Source: Nonomuraea turcica (GTDB lineage: Bacteria > Actinomycetota > Actinomycetes > Streptosporangiales > Streptosporangiaceae). From it: a stretch of 64,000 nucleotides of DNA. The notes under the pieces are model-generated. The model saw nothing but the letters and a program-made list of their open reading frames with translations, made no database searches and was not told where the DNA came from. The position numbers and the translations under genes were made by a program. How positions within the stretch are numbered: the stretch's first letter is position 1; the number at the start of each line of letters is the position of its first letter. The stretch spans positions 62,001 through 126,000 of the forward strand of contig NZ_JAUZQF010000003.1 of the NCBI RefSeq assembly GCF_030718205.1, read 5' to 3'. This document shows, in pieces, positions 1 through 8,547 of the stretch.

Positions 1-642
1 GGCGGGATGCGTCTGCCCACGCGAGGGGTTGGAGAGCTGGAGCAGCTGCAACCCCGTGAGGAAGTCGCCCCCGGTCTGCAGCGGCAGGAAACCGGCGTCC
101 TTGAGCTTGCCCATGGCCGCGTCCAGCTCGTCGAACGTCGTCGGCGGCTTGGCGATCCCGGCCTTCTCGAAGGCCGTCTTGTTGTAGAAGACCAGCGACT
201 GCGCCTGCACGCCGACGCCCACTGTGTAGATCTTGCCGCCCAGCTTGGCCTGCTCGGCGAGCGGCGTGTCCTTGGCCCACGGCTGATCGGTCAGCTCGAG
301 CATCTGCTTGGCCAGCGTCTCGTCCGCCATCAGTGTCTCGACGACGTCAGGGGCGTTGCCCGCGGCGAGCTGCTGCGGCAGCGTGTCGGCCACGCCCTTG
401 CCGGTCGGGGCCTCGATCTTGACGTCGATGCCCGGGTTGGCCTGCTCGAACGGCTTGACGAGGCCGTCCCAGTAGGCCTGGGTGAGGTTGGGGCTGATGT
501 TGACCAGCATCCTGACCGTGACCTGGCCGCCCTTGCTCTGCTGGGCTTGGGAGTCGCCGGCGAATCCGCCTCCGCCGCACGCGGTGAGCAGGAAGAGACA
601 GCCGATCGCGGGCAGGGCGAGTGATGGGCGGGGGGAACGCAT
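1..642 (-). CDS. Sugar ABC transporter substrate-binding lipoprotein, N-terminal part (cut by window edge)
   Basis: The open frame begins at an ATG at 642 and runs off the left edge, so only about 214 N-terminal residues are present. A signal peptide ends in a lipobox (LLTAC, Cys about residue 22), followed by a Gly-rich linker, so the protein is probably anchored outside the membrane. The mature part has the look of family 1 extracellular sugar-binding proteins: PFEQANPGI, LAAGNAPDVV and the VFYNKTAFEKAGI segment. A GGAGG lies 4 nt before the start. Permeases, if linked, would be left of the window. Ligand unknown; nearby GH95 and fuconolactonase-like genes hint at a plant or host glycan. 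Family assignment is firm. Confidence 0.85.
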   Translation of the reverse strand, partial: MRSPRPSLALPAIGCLFLLTACGGGGFAGDSQAQQSKGGQVTVRMLVNISPNLTQAYWDGLVKPFEQANPGIDVKIEAPTGKGVADTLPQQLAAGNAPDVVETLMADETLAKQMLELTDQPWAKDTPLAEQAKLGGKIYTVGVGVQAQSLVFYNKTAFEKAGIAKPPTTFDELDAAMGKLKDAGFLPLQTGGDFLTGLQLLQLSNPSRGQTHPA

Positions 643-706
643 CGCACCTCCAAGGGGGCGAGATCTGCGACGCCTTTTAATGGGTCGTTACTCGATTAGC
701 GATTAT

Positions 707-735
707 TTAATACGTTGGTAACCTGGGTCGGTCAA
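707..735 (-). promoter_or_regulatory. Sigma-70-like promoter of the substrate-binding gene
   Basis: On the minus strand TTGACC (735-730) is followed after 17 bp by TATTAA (712-707), a good match to the housekeeping consensus. It would start transcription near 700, leaving a leader of about 60 nt before the ATG at 642. AATACGTT occurs at 709-716, over the -10 box, and again at 785-792 just before the regulator gene at 804, so the two could be binding sites for that regulator. The operator idea is inference. Confidence 0.55.
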
Positions 736-803
736 GGGGTTTTACGCCGTGACAAATCCATTTCCGGCCGGTGACTGAGTCATAAATACGTTAAGGTGGG
801 CCT

Positions 804-1895
804 GTGGCAGGACTCGGACGCGAGGACGACAAGCGGCTGGTGCTGAGCGCGGAGGAGCTGTCCGCGCTGCGGGCGCAGGCGAAGGAGCCGGGCGGTGGGC
901 TGGCGCTGCGCAGCCGCATCGTGCTGGCGTGCGCCGACGGGCTGCCGCCCAAGGAGATCGCGACGCGGCTGGCGGTGAGCCCGGCGACGGTCGCCAAGTG
1001 GCGGGCCAGGTTCGTGGAGCGAGGTCTGGACGGGCTGTCGGACGCGCCGCGGCCCGGGCGGCCTCGGAGCCCCGAGCGTGAGGAGGCCGAGCGGGTGATC
1101 GCGGCCGCGGCCGGCGGCGCCGCCGTGCCGTCCACCCGTACCATGGCCAGGCAGCTCGGGCTGTCGCAGTCCACGGTCGCGCGCATCTGGCAGGAGCAGC
1201 AGATCGCCCCGCCCGCCGACCGGCTGCTGCCGAGGGAGCTGCTGTCCGACCGGGTCTACGCGCTGCTGCGCGGCTGGATCGTGTCGGGGGAGCTGCTGCC
1301 GGGGCAGCGGCTCGTGGAGGCCGAGATCGCGCGGCGGGTCGGCACCAGCCAGGCCCCTGCCCGGGAGGCCATCAAGCGGCTGGCGCACGAAGGGCTGGTC
1401 ATCTCCTATCCCAACCGGGGGAGCTACGTCGCGGAGATCTCCGACGAACAGGCCCGGGAGGTGCGCGAGATCCGGGTCCTGCTGGAGGAGTACGCCGCTC
1501 GGGGCGCGGCCGTGCGCATCCGGAGCGAGACGTTGCGGCAGTTGTCGGCTGACGTCCTCGCCATGCGGAAGGCGGCGAAGGACGGTGACATCGGGGCGTT
1601 CAGGGACGCGGACCTGGCGTTCCATCGGCGGGTGTGCGCCGCGTGCGGCAACTCCTTCCTGCTGAGGGTGTGGCGGACGATCGAGTCGAATCTGTGGAGC
1701 CTGCACGTGGTGGGCAACCCGCTGTACGACGGGGACTGGACGGCGATGGCCGGGCACCACGACGACCTGGTCGCCGCGCTGGCGTCGGGTGACCCGGACG
1801 AGGCGGCCCGCCTGTTCGCCGCCCACGCCCGCGGCGAGGCCTCCCGCACCCGCCCCCGCACCCGCGCCGACGCGACGAGCCTGCGCCACAGCTAG
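804..1895 (+). CDS. Composite regulator: transposase-type double HTH fused to GntR/FCD
   Basis: 363 residues from a GTG start. Residues about 35-90 (EIATRLAVSPATVAKWRARF, then GLDGLSD and PGRPR) and 108-133 (TRTMARQLGLSQSTVARIW) look like the paired HTH region at the N-terminus of IS630-type transposases. Residues about 145-210 are a GntR winged helix (LLPGQRLVEAEIARRVG). Residues about 220-345 are an FCD effector domain with likely metal ligands (DADLAFH, HHDD, AAHARG). No DDE catalytic domain follows the first part. It is divergent from the sugar-binding gene at 642, its probable target. FCD domains commonly bind small carboxylates or sugar acids; the ligand here is unknown. Domain calls are from motif reading. 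Confidence 0.85.
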   Translation: MAGLGREDDKRLVLSAEELSALRAQAKEPGGGLALRSRIVLACADGLPPKEIATRLAVSPATVAKWRARFVERGLDGLSDAPRPGRPRSPEREEAERVIAAAAGGAAVPSTRTMARQLGLSQSTVARIWQEQQIAPPADRLLPRELLSDRVYALLRGWIVSGELLPGQRLVEAEIARRVGTSQAPAREAIKRLAHEGLVISYPNRGSYVAEISDEQAREVREIRVLLEEYAARGAAVRIRSETLRQLSADVLAMRKAAKDGDIGAFRDADLAFHRRVCAACGNSFLLRVWRTIESNLWSLHVVGNPLYDGDWTAMAGHHDDLVAALASGDPDEAARLFAAHARGEASRTRPRTRADATSLRHS

Positions 1896-1906
1896 CATGT
1901 GTCGTC

Positions 1907-2356
1907 ATGGCGCGGGCTTGGATGTTGCCGATGCTGCTCGTCGTGGGCGGCGCGCTCGTGGCGGCCGGGCAGATCGCCGCGGGCTCCCCGGGCGTCGCCG
2001 CCGTTATCCTGGTGGTGTTTCTCCTGCTCGCCGTACGGTATTCGCCACTGGCCTTCCCTAGGTCGATCGGTGCGGCGGAGGCGCAACGCCGCAGCGCCGC
2101 CGACGGCCGGCCGATCGTCTACTGGCGGGCGGGCTGCAAATACTGCCTGCGGCTGCGGACCCGGTTGGGTCGCGACGCCCGCCGGCTGCATTGGGTCGAC
2201 ATCTGGCGCGACCCGGACGGTGCGGAGGTGGTGCGGGCCGCCACCGGCGGCGACGAGACGGTGCCGACCGTCGTGGTGGCGGGCCGGCCGTACGTGAACC
2301 CCGATCCCGCATGGGTGCGTGCACAACTGGGTCAAGGGGACGGCGCGACGTCGTAG
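1907..2356 (+). CDS. Membrane-anchored glutaredoxin/mycoredoxin-like protein
   Basis: 149 residues. Two hydrophobic segments (about 6-25 and 28-46) form a likely membrane anchor. The remaining part is a compact thioredoxin-fold domain with a Cys-Lys-Tyr-Cys active site (C77, C80) and a TVPT motif around P120, the cis-proline signature of glutaredoxins. Actinobacterial mycoredoxins reduce mycothiol-mixed disulfides with such CxxC sites; that role here is inference. The start codon lacks a clear ribosome site. The gene lies 11 nt after the regulator and its last 25 bp overlap, convergently, the end of the GH95 gene. Confidence 0.8.
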   Translation: MARAWMLPMLLVVGGALVAAGQIAAGSPGVAAVILVVFLLLAVRYSPLAFPRSIGAAEAQRRSAADGRPIVYWRAGCKYCLRLRTRLGRDARRLHWVDIWRDPDGAEVVRAATGGDETVPTVVVAGRPYVNPDPAWVRAQLGQGDGATS

Positions 2357-4740
2357 TGGGCGTGGCGGCGGGTGTCGAGGACGAGCACGGTGGGCTCCGG
2401 GCGGCCGGCTTCGACCGGGCGGCCGTCGCGCGTCACCGTGACCGGCTTCGCGGTGCGGAGCGTCAGCCGCCGGCCCAGGTCCGAGCGGATCCGGCCGTGC
2501 GTCAGTGCCCCGCCGGCCCACTCCAGGGACACCTCGAAGCCGCCCCGCGCCCGCAGCCCACGGAACGACCCGGAAGGCCAGGCGGCCGGCAGGGCGGGCA
2601 GCACATGCACCTGGTCCGCGTGGCTCTGCAGCAACATCTCGGTGATCCCCGACGTGCCGCCGAAGTTGCCGTCGATCTGAAAGGGCGGGTGCAGGTCGAA
2701 CATGTTCGGCGCGGTCCTGGCCGGCACCAGCAGGTTCCCCAGCCGCTTGTACGCCTCCGCCGCGTCCAGCAGCCGCGCCCAGAAGTTGATCTTCCAGGCC
2801 AGCGACCACCCGGCCCCCGCCTCCCCGCGCAGTTGCAAGGTCCGGCGGGCGGCCGCGGCCAGCTCCGGCGACAGGCGCGGGTCGATCTGGTGCCCGGGGA
2901 ACAGGCCCCACAGGTGCGAGATGTGCCGGCTGCGCGACAGCGCCGCGTCACCGCGGTAGTCCTCCTGCCACTCCTGGATCTGCCCGAGGTGGCCGACCTG
3001 GTTGGGCACGAGCCGGGAACGCGCCTCCAGCGCCTTCTCCCGTATCTCCGGCTCCCGCCCCAGGACCTCGGACGCGGAGGCGAAGGCCTCGAACAGGTCC
3101 CGCAGGATCTGCATGTCCATGGTCGGCCCGGCACAGATGCTGACGTTCTCATCGCCGTCCTCGTGGTGCCCCACCTCGGGCGAGTGCGACGGGTTGGTCA
3201 CCAGGTAGCCGGTCCTGGGATCGGTCTGCAACGTGTCGAGGAAGAACTCCACCGACCCCTTGATCAGCGGGAAGTGCTCGCGCAGCCGCCGCTCGTCCCC
3301 GGTGTAGAGGTAGTGCTCCCACAACGTCAGGCACAACCACGCGCCGCCGGTGGGCCACACGCCGTAGAAGGCGAAGTCCACGGGCGCCGTGCCGCGCCAG
3401 CCGTCGGTGTTGTGGTGCGCCACCCAGCCGCCCGCGCCGTACTGTGTCCGCGCGGTGCCGGCCCCCGTCTCCGACAGATCCTTGATCAGGTCGAACAGCG
3501 GGTCCATGCACTCGATGAGGTTGGCGGGCCCGGCCGGCCAGTAGTTCATCTCGCAGTTGATGTTGATGGTGTACTTCGACTCCCACGCGGGCGTCAGCGA
3601 GTCGTTCCAGATGCCCTGCAGGTTCGCGGCGTAGCCGGGGGAGCGGGAGCAGGAGATCAGCAGATAGCGGCCGTACTGGAAGTACAGGGCGGCCAGCTGC
3701 GGGTCGGTGTCGAGCCGCCGGCGCGCGATGCGCTCGTCGGTCGGCAGCGCGACCGCCTCCGAGGTGCCCAGGTCGATCTCGACCCGGCCGAAGAGCCGCT
3801 GGTAGTCGTGGACGTGCTTACGCCGCAGCACCTCGTACGGCTGCCCGCTCGCCCGCTCGAGATGCCGCCCCGCGACCTCGGCCGGGTCACCGCCGACGTC
3901 CTTGTAGCTGCGGTAGCTGGAGCCCATGGAGATCAGCAGCGTGACCTCGTCGGCGCCCTCGACGACCAGCGTGCCGCCGTCCACCCGGACCGTGCCGCCC
4001 TTCGCCTGGGCCTTGGCCAGGGCGCGGAAACGCACCTCGCCCTTGAGCCCCTGGGTGTCGCCGCTGACTCCGTCGAGGGCGATCGTGTCCCGCCCGGCAG
4101 CGGCGACGCCGGAGGACTGCGGGCTGGAGAAGGCCGCCTGGAAGGTCACGGAGCCGGGCTTGTCGGCCGCCAGCCGGACGACGACGACCTGGTCGGGGTT
4201 GCTGGCGAAGACCTCGCGCGTGTGGCGCACGCCGTCGCGGACGTACGTCACACTGGTGACCGCCCGCGTCAGGTCCAGCTCGCGGCGGTACTCCGTGAAC
4301 TCGGCCGAGCCGGGGAACGTCAGGGTGAGGTCGCCGAGCACCTGGTACGGCGCCTGCTCGCTGGGCCTGCCGAGGAACGTCCGGTCGGCCAGGTTCTGCG
4401 CCGCCTGCCACTTGTCCTCCCAGACCAGCCGCCTGATCTCGGGGAGCGCGGCCAGCGCCTCGGGACTGTCGTAGGTGTGCGGCCCACCGGCCCAGATACT
4501 GTCCTCGTTGAGCTGGAACCGTTCGGTGGCCACGCCGCCGAACACCATCGCGCCGAGCCGCCCGCAGCCGACCGGCAACGCCTCCAGCCAGGCGGCGGCG
4601 GGGCGCGTGTACCAGAGGGTAAGGGGGTTTCCGTCGGTGGCGGCGGCCCGTGCGGGGACGCCGCTCGTCAGCAGGGTTCCGGCGGCGGCGCCTAACCCGG
4701 TCGCCAGCACGCCGCGTCGTGTGTAGCCGTCGTTGATCAT
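2332..4740 (-). CDS. Glycoside hydrolase family 95, alpha-L-fucosidase-like, exported
   Basis: 802 residues. The N-terminus has twin arginines (TRRGVLATG) and a hydrophobic stretch ending near ARA at 30-32, so Tat export is likely. The body matches GH95 enzymes, which remove alpha-1,2-linked L-fucose (some act on L-galactose) by inversion. Visible family signatures are [33 protein letters not shown] (N393 and N395, the base-activating pair), NPSHSPE (E522, candidate acid) and FQIDGNFGG (D690). Length is normal for the family. AGGAG sits 5 nt before the ATG. A fuconolactonase-like gene is divergent from it, consistent with fucose use. Confidence 0.93.
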   Translation of the reverse strand: MINDGYTRRGVLATGLGAAAGTLLTSGVPARAAATDGNPLTLWYTRPAAAWLEALPVGCGRLGAMVFGGVATERFQLNEDSIWAGGPHTYDSPEALAALPEIRRLVWEDKWQAAQNLADRTFLGRPSEQAPYQVLGDLTLTFPGSAEFTEYRRELDLTRAVTSVTYVRDGVRHTREVFASNPDQVVVVRLAADKPGSVTFQAAFSSPQSSGVAAAGRDTIALDGVSGDTQGLKGEVRFRALAKAQAKGGTVRVDGGTLVVEGADEVTLLISMGSSYRSYKDVGGDPAEVAGRHLERASGQPYEVLRRKHVHDYQRLFGRVEIDLGTSEAVALPTDERIARRRLDTDPQLAALYFQYGRYLLISCSRSPGYAANLQGIWNDSLTPAWESKYTININCEMNYWPAGPANLIECMDPLFDLIKDLSETGAGTARTQYGAGGWVAHHNTDGWRGTAPVDFAFYGVWPTGGAWLCLTLWEHYLYTGDERRLREHFPLIKGSVEFFLDTLQTDPRTGYLVTNPSHSPEVGHHEDGDENVSICAGPTMDMQILRDLFEAFASASEVLGREPEIREKALEARSRLVPNQVGHLGQIQEWQEDYRGDAALSRSRHISHLWGLFPGHQIDPRLSPELAAAARRTLQLRGEAGAGWSLAWKINFWARLLDAAEAYKRLGNLLVPARTAPNMFDLHPPFQIDGNFGGTSGITEMLLQSHADQVHVLPALPAAWPSGSFRGLRARGGFEVSLEWAGGALTHGRIRSDLGRRLTLRTAKPVTVTRDGRPVEAGRPEPTVLVLDTRRHAHYDVAPSP

Positions 4741-4896
4741 CGTTACTCCTGTTCCAGAGCATGGAGGGAAACTCGGGAGCGATGGGAGGAAGATCGCGCC
4801 GTCAGGGGCGCCCGAATGCGCTCAGCCCCTTGGAGGTCTCTGCTAGGTTTCGGTCTGCAAACGATCTCCCGCCCGAGAGCAGAGCTCGACTGACCT

Positions 4897-5727
4897 ATGG
4901 ATCGCATCGACGCACACCACCACGTCTGGGACCTCGCCGTCCGCCCGCACACCTGGCTGGACCCGGAGCCGATGGCGCCCGTCCGGCGCACGTTCACGCT
5001 CGACGACCTGGCCGGGCCCGCCGCCGCGGCCGGGGTGACCCGCACCGTGCTCGTGCAGGTGCTGTCCGATCTTGACGAGACCCGCGAGTTCCTGGCCCTC
5101 GCGGCCGCGTCCGACCTGGTCGCGGGCGTGGTCGGCTGGATCGACCTGACCGCGCCGGATGCCGCCGACACGCTGGCCGCCCTGCCCGGCGGGCTGGTGG
5201 GCGTGCGCCACGGCGTGCAGTCCGAGCCTGACCCGGAGTGGCTCAACCGGCCCGACGTGCGGCGCGGGCTCGCCGCGGTGGAGGCCGCCGGCCTGGCCTA
5301 CGACCTGCTGACGCTGCCGCACCAGCTGCCCGCCGCCATCGACACGGTCAGGGCCATGCCGGGACTGACGTTCGTGCTCGACCACCTGTCCAAGCCGCCG
5401 ATCGCGGCCGGGGAGCTGGAGCCGTGGCGGAGCCGGATCAAGGAGCTGGCCGCGCACCCCAACGTCTTCTGCAAGTTGTCCGGCATGGTCACCGAGGCCG
5501 ACTGGGCGGCCTGGCGGGTGTCCGACCTGCGGCCGTACGCGGAGGTCGTGCTGGAGGCGTTCGGGCCTGATCGGGTGATGTTCGGCTCCGACTGGCCGGT
5601 GTGCCTGCTCGCGGCCGAATACCAGCGCGTCGCGCAGGCCGCGGACGAGTTGTGCGCTGGGCTGTCGGGGGGTGAGCGCGCCGAGGTGTTCGCCGGCACC
5701 GCCCGGCGCGCGTACGGCCTGCATTAG
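4897..5727 (+). CDS. Amidohydrolase-2 family lactonase, L-fuconolactone hydrolase-like
   Basis: 276 residues, soluble. The start DAHHHVWDL, the VLVQV segment, GVRHGVQ and the late FGSDWPVCLL motif are those of the amidohydrolase-related family that includes L-fucono-1,5-lactonase and other sugar lactonases. These open the lactone made when fucose is oxidised by a dehydrogenase. No strong Shine-Dalgarno precedes the ATG. It is divergent from the GH95 gene across about 155 bp and overlaps the DUF4432 gene convergently by 4 bp (TTAG shared by both stops). Sugar specificity is inferred from context; rhamnonolactone is an alternative. Confidence 0.85.
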   Translation: MDRIDAHHHVWDLAVRPHTWLDPEPMAPVRRTFTLDDLAGPAAAAGVTRTVLVQVLSDLDETREFLALAAASDLVAGVVGWIDLTAPDAADTLAALPGGLVGVRHGVQSEPDPEWLNRPDVRRGLAAVEAAGLAYDLLTLPHQLPAAIDTVRAMPGLTFVLDHLSKPPIAAGELEPWRSRIKELAAHPNVFCKLSGMVTEADWAAWRVSDLRPYAEVVLEAFGPDRVMFGSDWPVCLLAAEYQRVAQAADELCAGLSGGERAEVFAGTARRAYGLH

Positions 5728-6764
5728 GTGACGCGGAAGGTCGTGTGGTACACCCGCGATTCCAGCGGTCCTAGCCAGATCATGCTGCCGTCCTCCCTGG
5801 CCGCCGCGTTGCCGGACACGTGGTGGGTGGACGGCTCCAGGCCGACCGCGTAGTTGCCGGAGCGCAGGTTCAGCCATTCGAAGAAGTACGGGAACTCCGC
5901 CGCCGGCCACTCCACGCTCACCTTCATGCCGAGCCGGTCGTTGACCACCGCCACCCGGTGCGTCCCGTCGGCGCCGGGGACCAGCGAGTGCTCGTACACC
6001 TGCTCCACGAACCCGGGAGCGGGCCCGGGGAAGGTGATGTGGTCCGCCTTCTGCTCGGCCACGCTGTCGGTCTGCCAGAGGGTCTCGCGGATGTCGGCCT
6101 CGAACCTGGCGCCCTCGTCGAGCAGCGGCCAGCCGAGGTTGATGTGGTAGAGGAACATGTGCGGCGCCGGCTCGAACCCGGCGTTGGTGACCGTGTCCAC
6201 GAGCCTGATCTCGTCACCGCCCAGGTCCGCCTCGATACGCCGGACCAGGCGCAGGTTCTCGGCGAACACCGCGGCCTGGCGCACCTCGCCCTCGGCCCAG
6301 AGCACGCAGCGGTCGTCCTCCCACCGCTCGCCGTACCCGGTCAGCCGGGCCGGGATGTTGCCGACGCGGCCGTGCAATCCGTGCCGCACGCTCTGGCGGG
6401 GCGGGTAGCGGTAGTCGTCGGCGGGCACCTCGCCGCCGAACAGCGTGTGGTCGAGCCCGGCCGTGACGATGAGCCCGGAGAACGAGCGCAGCCACGACAG
6501 GCCGTCCTCGTCGGCGTTCTCGTGCAGCCCCGGATGGCGGAAGCCGGTGGGGGAGCGCCAGCCGAACGCCCGCCCGGCGTGCTCGGCGTGCCCGATGTCC
6601 ATGCACCGGTCGACCAGCACGTCGAACGCCAGCCCAGAGCCGGTGCGGAACTCCAGGGTCCTGATACCGCGTTCGAGCCCGTCGCCGAGCGTCACCAGCC
6701 GGACCCCGCCGGCCGCGCTCAGGTCTCCGGTCAGCTCGGCAAGCCGCCTGCGGTCCGGCGTCAT
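5724..6764 (-). CDS. DUF4432 family protein, aldose-1-epimerase-like
   Basis: About 346 residues from ATG 6764, whose first bases overlap the stop of the upstream SDR (ATGA). A GTG at 6776 is open in frame, but the GGAGG abuts it with no spacing, so the ATG is preferred. The sequence shows a galactose-mutarotase-like beta-sandwich pattern: LEFRTGSGLAFDVLVDRCMD, HGLHGRVGNIPA, PHMFLYHINLGWPLL and EPSTHH. These match DUF4432 proteins, which are thought to interconvert sugar anomers or epimers. It is the last gene of the six-gene minus-strand operon. Substrate unknown. Confidence 0.85.
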   Translation of the reverse strand: MTPDRRRLAELTGDLSAAGGVRLVTLGDGLERGIRTLEFRTGSGLAFDVLVDRCMDIGHAEHAGRAFGWRSPTGFRHPGLHENADEDGLSWLRSFSGLIVTAGLDHTLFGGEVPADDYRYPPRQSVRHGLHGRVGNIPARLTGYGERWEDDRCVLWAEGEVRQAAVFAENLRLVRRIEADLGGDEIRLVDTVTNAGFEPAPHMFLYHINLGWPLLDEGARFEADIRETLWQTDSVAEQKADHITFPGPAPGFVEQVYEHSLVPGADGTHRVAVVNDRLGMKVSVEWPAAEFPYFFEWLNLRSGNYAVGLEPSTHHVSGNAAAREDGSMIWLGPLESRVYHTTFRVT

Positions 6765-7459
6765 GCCATCACCCACCCTCCGTTGACTTCGATGGTCTGG
6801 CCGGTCACGAACGAGGCGTCCGGGCCGGTGAGGAACGACACCACGGCGGCCAGCTCCTCCGGGGTGCCGCGCCGCTGCAGCGACTGCCGTTCCAGGACGA
6901 ACCGGTTGTACGCCTCCGGATCCGGATGGATCTCTTCGGCCGCCGTGGGGAACGCGCCCGGCGACACGCAGTTGACCCGGATCTCACGCGGGCCGAGTTC
7001 GCGGGCCAGCGCCCTGGTCAGCGCGGCCGCCGCGCCTTTCGTGGCGACGTAGGCGGCCAGGTCGGACCAGCCGCCGTGCATGGTGATCGAGGCGATGTTG
7101 ACGATCGCGCCGCCTCCGGTCATCTGCCGGGCGGCGTGCTGGGCGGCCAGCCAGTAGGCGCGCTGGTTGACGGCGTGCACGTCGTCGTACTCGGCCAGCG
7201 GCACCTCCAGGAAAGGCCTGCTGGGATAGACGGCCGCGTTGTTGACGAGGATGCCGACCGGGCCGAGCCGCGCGGCCGTCTCGGCGAACGCCTCCTCGAT
7301 GGCGGCCGGGTCGCGCAGATCCACCTTGAGGTTGAGCGTGCCGTCGAGCGCGCCGGCGTCGAGGTCGAGTGCCGCCACCTGGTGGCCGTCGGCCGTCAGT
7401 CGGCGGACGATCGCCTTGCCGAGCGCTCCCGCCGCGCCGGTGACGAGCGCCGTGGTCAT
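6761..7459 (-). CDS. Short-chain dehydrogenase/reductase
   Basis: 232 residues. Rossmann motif TGAAGALG near the N-terminus, NNAAV at about 73-77, and a catalytic triad S124, Y137, K141 (NIAS, AYVATKG) mark a classical SDR; the C-terminal ITGQ/TVNGG-type ending (TGQTIEVNGGWVMA) is standard. ATG 7459 overlaps the stop of the upstream gene (ATGA) and has GGAGG 5 nt before it, so it is preferred over the ATG at 7471. Within the operon it may oxidise a hydroxyacyl-CoA product or a sugar. The cofactor-binding end D34xD36 (ALDLDAG) suggests NAD rather than NADP. Confidence 0.9.
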   Translation of the reverse strand: MTTALVTGAAGALGKAIVRRLTADGHQVAALDLDAGALDGTLNLKVDLRDPAAIEEAFAETAARLGPVGILVNNAAVYPSRPFLEVPLAEYDDVHAVNQRAYWLAAQHAARQMTGGGAIVNIASITMHGGWSDLAAYVATKGAAAALTRALARELGPREIRVNCVSPGAFPTAAEEIHPDPEAYNRFVLERQSLQRRGTPEELAAVVSFLTGPDASFVTGQTIEVNGGWVMA

Positions 7460-8547
7460 GCGTGCCTCCATTCCTTACGCAGGTTCTCGAGCAGGTCGCG
7501 AGCCGGCACGCGGGCGAGCAGCCCGTCGCGGAGCAGCGCGGACGACCTGTCCTGCAGGGCGATGTAGCCAGGGAACCGCGGCCTGACCCAGGCGGCCTCC
7601 ATCGTGGCGCCGGTGCCGCGGTAGAACGGTGCGGCGCCCTGGGCCTGCCAGACGGCCCGGGCGGCCGGCTGCCCGCCGGTGGCGGGAAAGAGCGTGGCCT
7701 GCACCGGCGCGGACGTCAGCCGGCGCAGGTGCGCGCGGACGGCCGCGCCGATCGTGCCGGCGGACTGGCCGGCCGTGCCGGCGGACTCGCCGGTCGTCTC
7801 GACGCGCCGCCGCGAGACCGCCAGCCCCGTGCCGCCGAGCACGCTCCCCGGCGGCCGTCCCGGCCATGAGGGCGCGTCGGAGAAAATCAGCGGGTAGGTG
7901 ACGTAGCCGTACACCAGCGGGCAGTACTCAGGCCCGCCCGCGGCCATGGCGTCGAGCACGCCGATCGGGTTGCGCAGCGACACCTCCCGGTCGGCGAGCG
8001 CGAACAGCTCGGCCATGAGCTCCAGCGCCCTGGTGCCGGCCTTGTCGTCAAGGAAGTCGCCCGAGCAGAGCGCGCAGTGCATGAGGAAGGCGTGCGGCCC
8101 GCCCAGGCACAGCGCCATCCGCGTGCCCCGGGCGAACTCCGCGACCTCCGGCCAGGTCTTCGGCGCCTCGACGCCGGGCCGGGCGACGGCGACCTGGGTG
8201 GCCGCGTCGAGCGGCAGCGCCCACTGGCGTCCCTCCAGGTGGTAGCTGTCCCAGGTGCGGCCGACCGTGCCGGCCTCGAGCCTGGCCAGCTCGTCCGGCT
8301 CGAACAGCTCCTCCATCGGCACCAGCGCGTCCACGGCCGCGCCAAGACCGGGGTGATCGATCACGAGCACGTCGTACCTCTCGCACAACCTCGCGATCGG
8401 CTCAGACTCGAACCCCTCGAGCGGCTGCCGGTCCCACGCGATCGGCTCGGGCACGTCGCCATACGGGTTGTGTCCTGCCAGGTCGAGCCGGGTCAGCTCG
8501 TCCAGCGGCGTGTACCCGCGCGGATGGTCCCAGGTCAGTCCGCGCAC
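7456..8547 (-). CDS. Solute-binding-protein-like protein without signal peptide
   Basis: 363 residues starting MRGLTWDHPRGYTPLDEL, with no signal peptide or lipobox, so it should stay in the cytoplasm. The layout still resembles family 1 extracellular solute-binding proteins: a first lobe with YDVLVIDHPGLG, a WALPLDAATQVAV stretch like the hinge segments of sugar-binding proteins, and TWPEVAEFARG. Start GTG overlaps the end of the CoA-transferase gene by 13 bp; its own stop overlaps the SDR start. Context is acyl-CoA metabolism. It might sense or hold a substrate inside the cell, or be an enzyme on that fold. Function unknown; the fold call is moderate. Confidence 0.75.
   Translation of the reverse strand: MRGLTWDHPRGYTPLDELTRLDLAGHNPYGDVPEPIAWDRQPLEGFESEPIARLCERYDVLVIDHPGLGAAVDALVPMEELFEPDELARLEAGTVGRTWDSYHLEGRQWALPLDAATQVAVARPGVEAPKTWPEVAEFARGTRMALCLGGPHAFLMHCALCSGDFLDDKAGTRALELMAELFALADREVSLRNPIGVLDAMAAGGPEYCPLVYGYVTYPLIFSDAPSWPGRPPGSVLGGTGLAVSRRRVETTGESAGTAGQSAGTIGAAVRAHLRRLTSAPVQATLFPATGGQPAARAVWQAQGAAPFYRGTGATMEAAWVRPRFPGYIALQDRSSALLRDGLLARVPARDLLENLRKEWRHA

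Noticed and set aside
2191..4695. Long plus-strand frame opposite the GH95 gene
   Set aside because: It is antisense to a gene with full catalytic motifs; long antisense frames are expected at this GC content.
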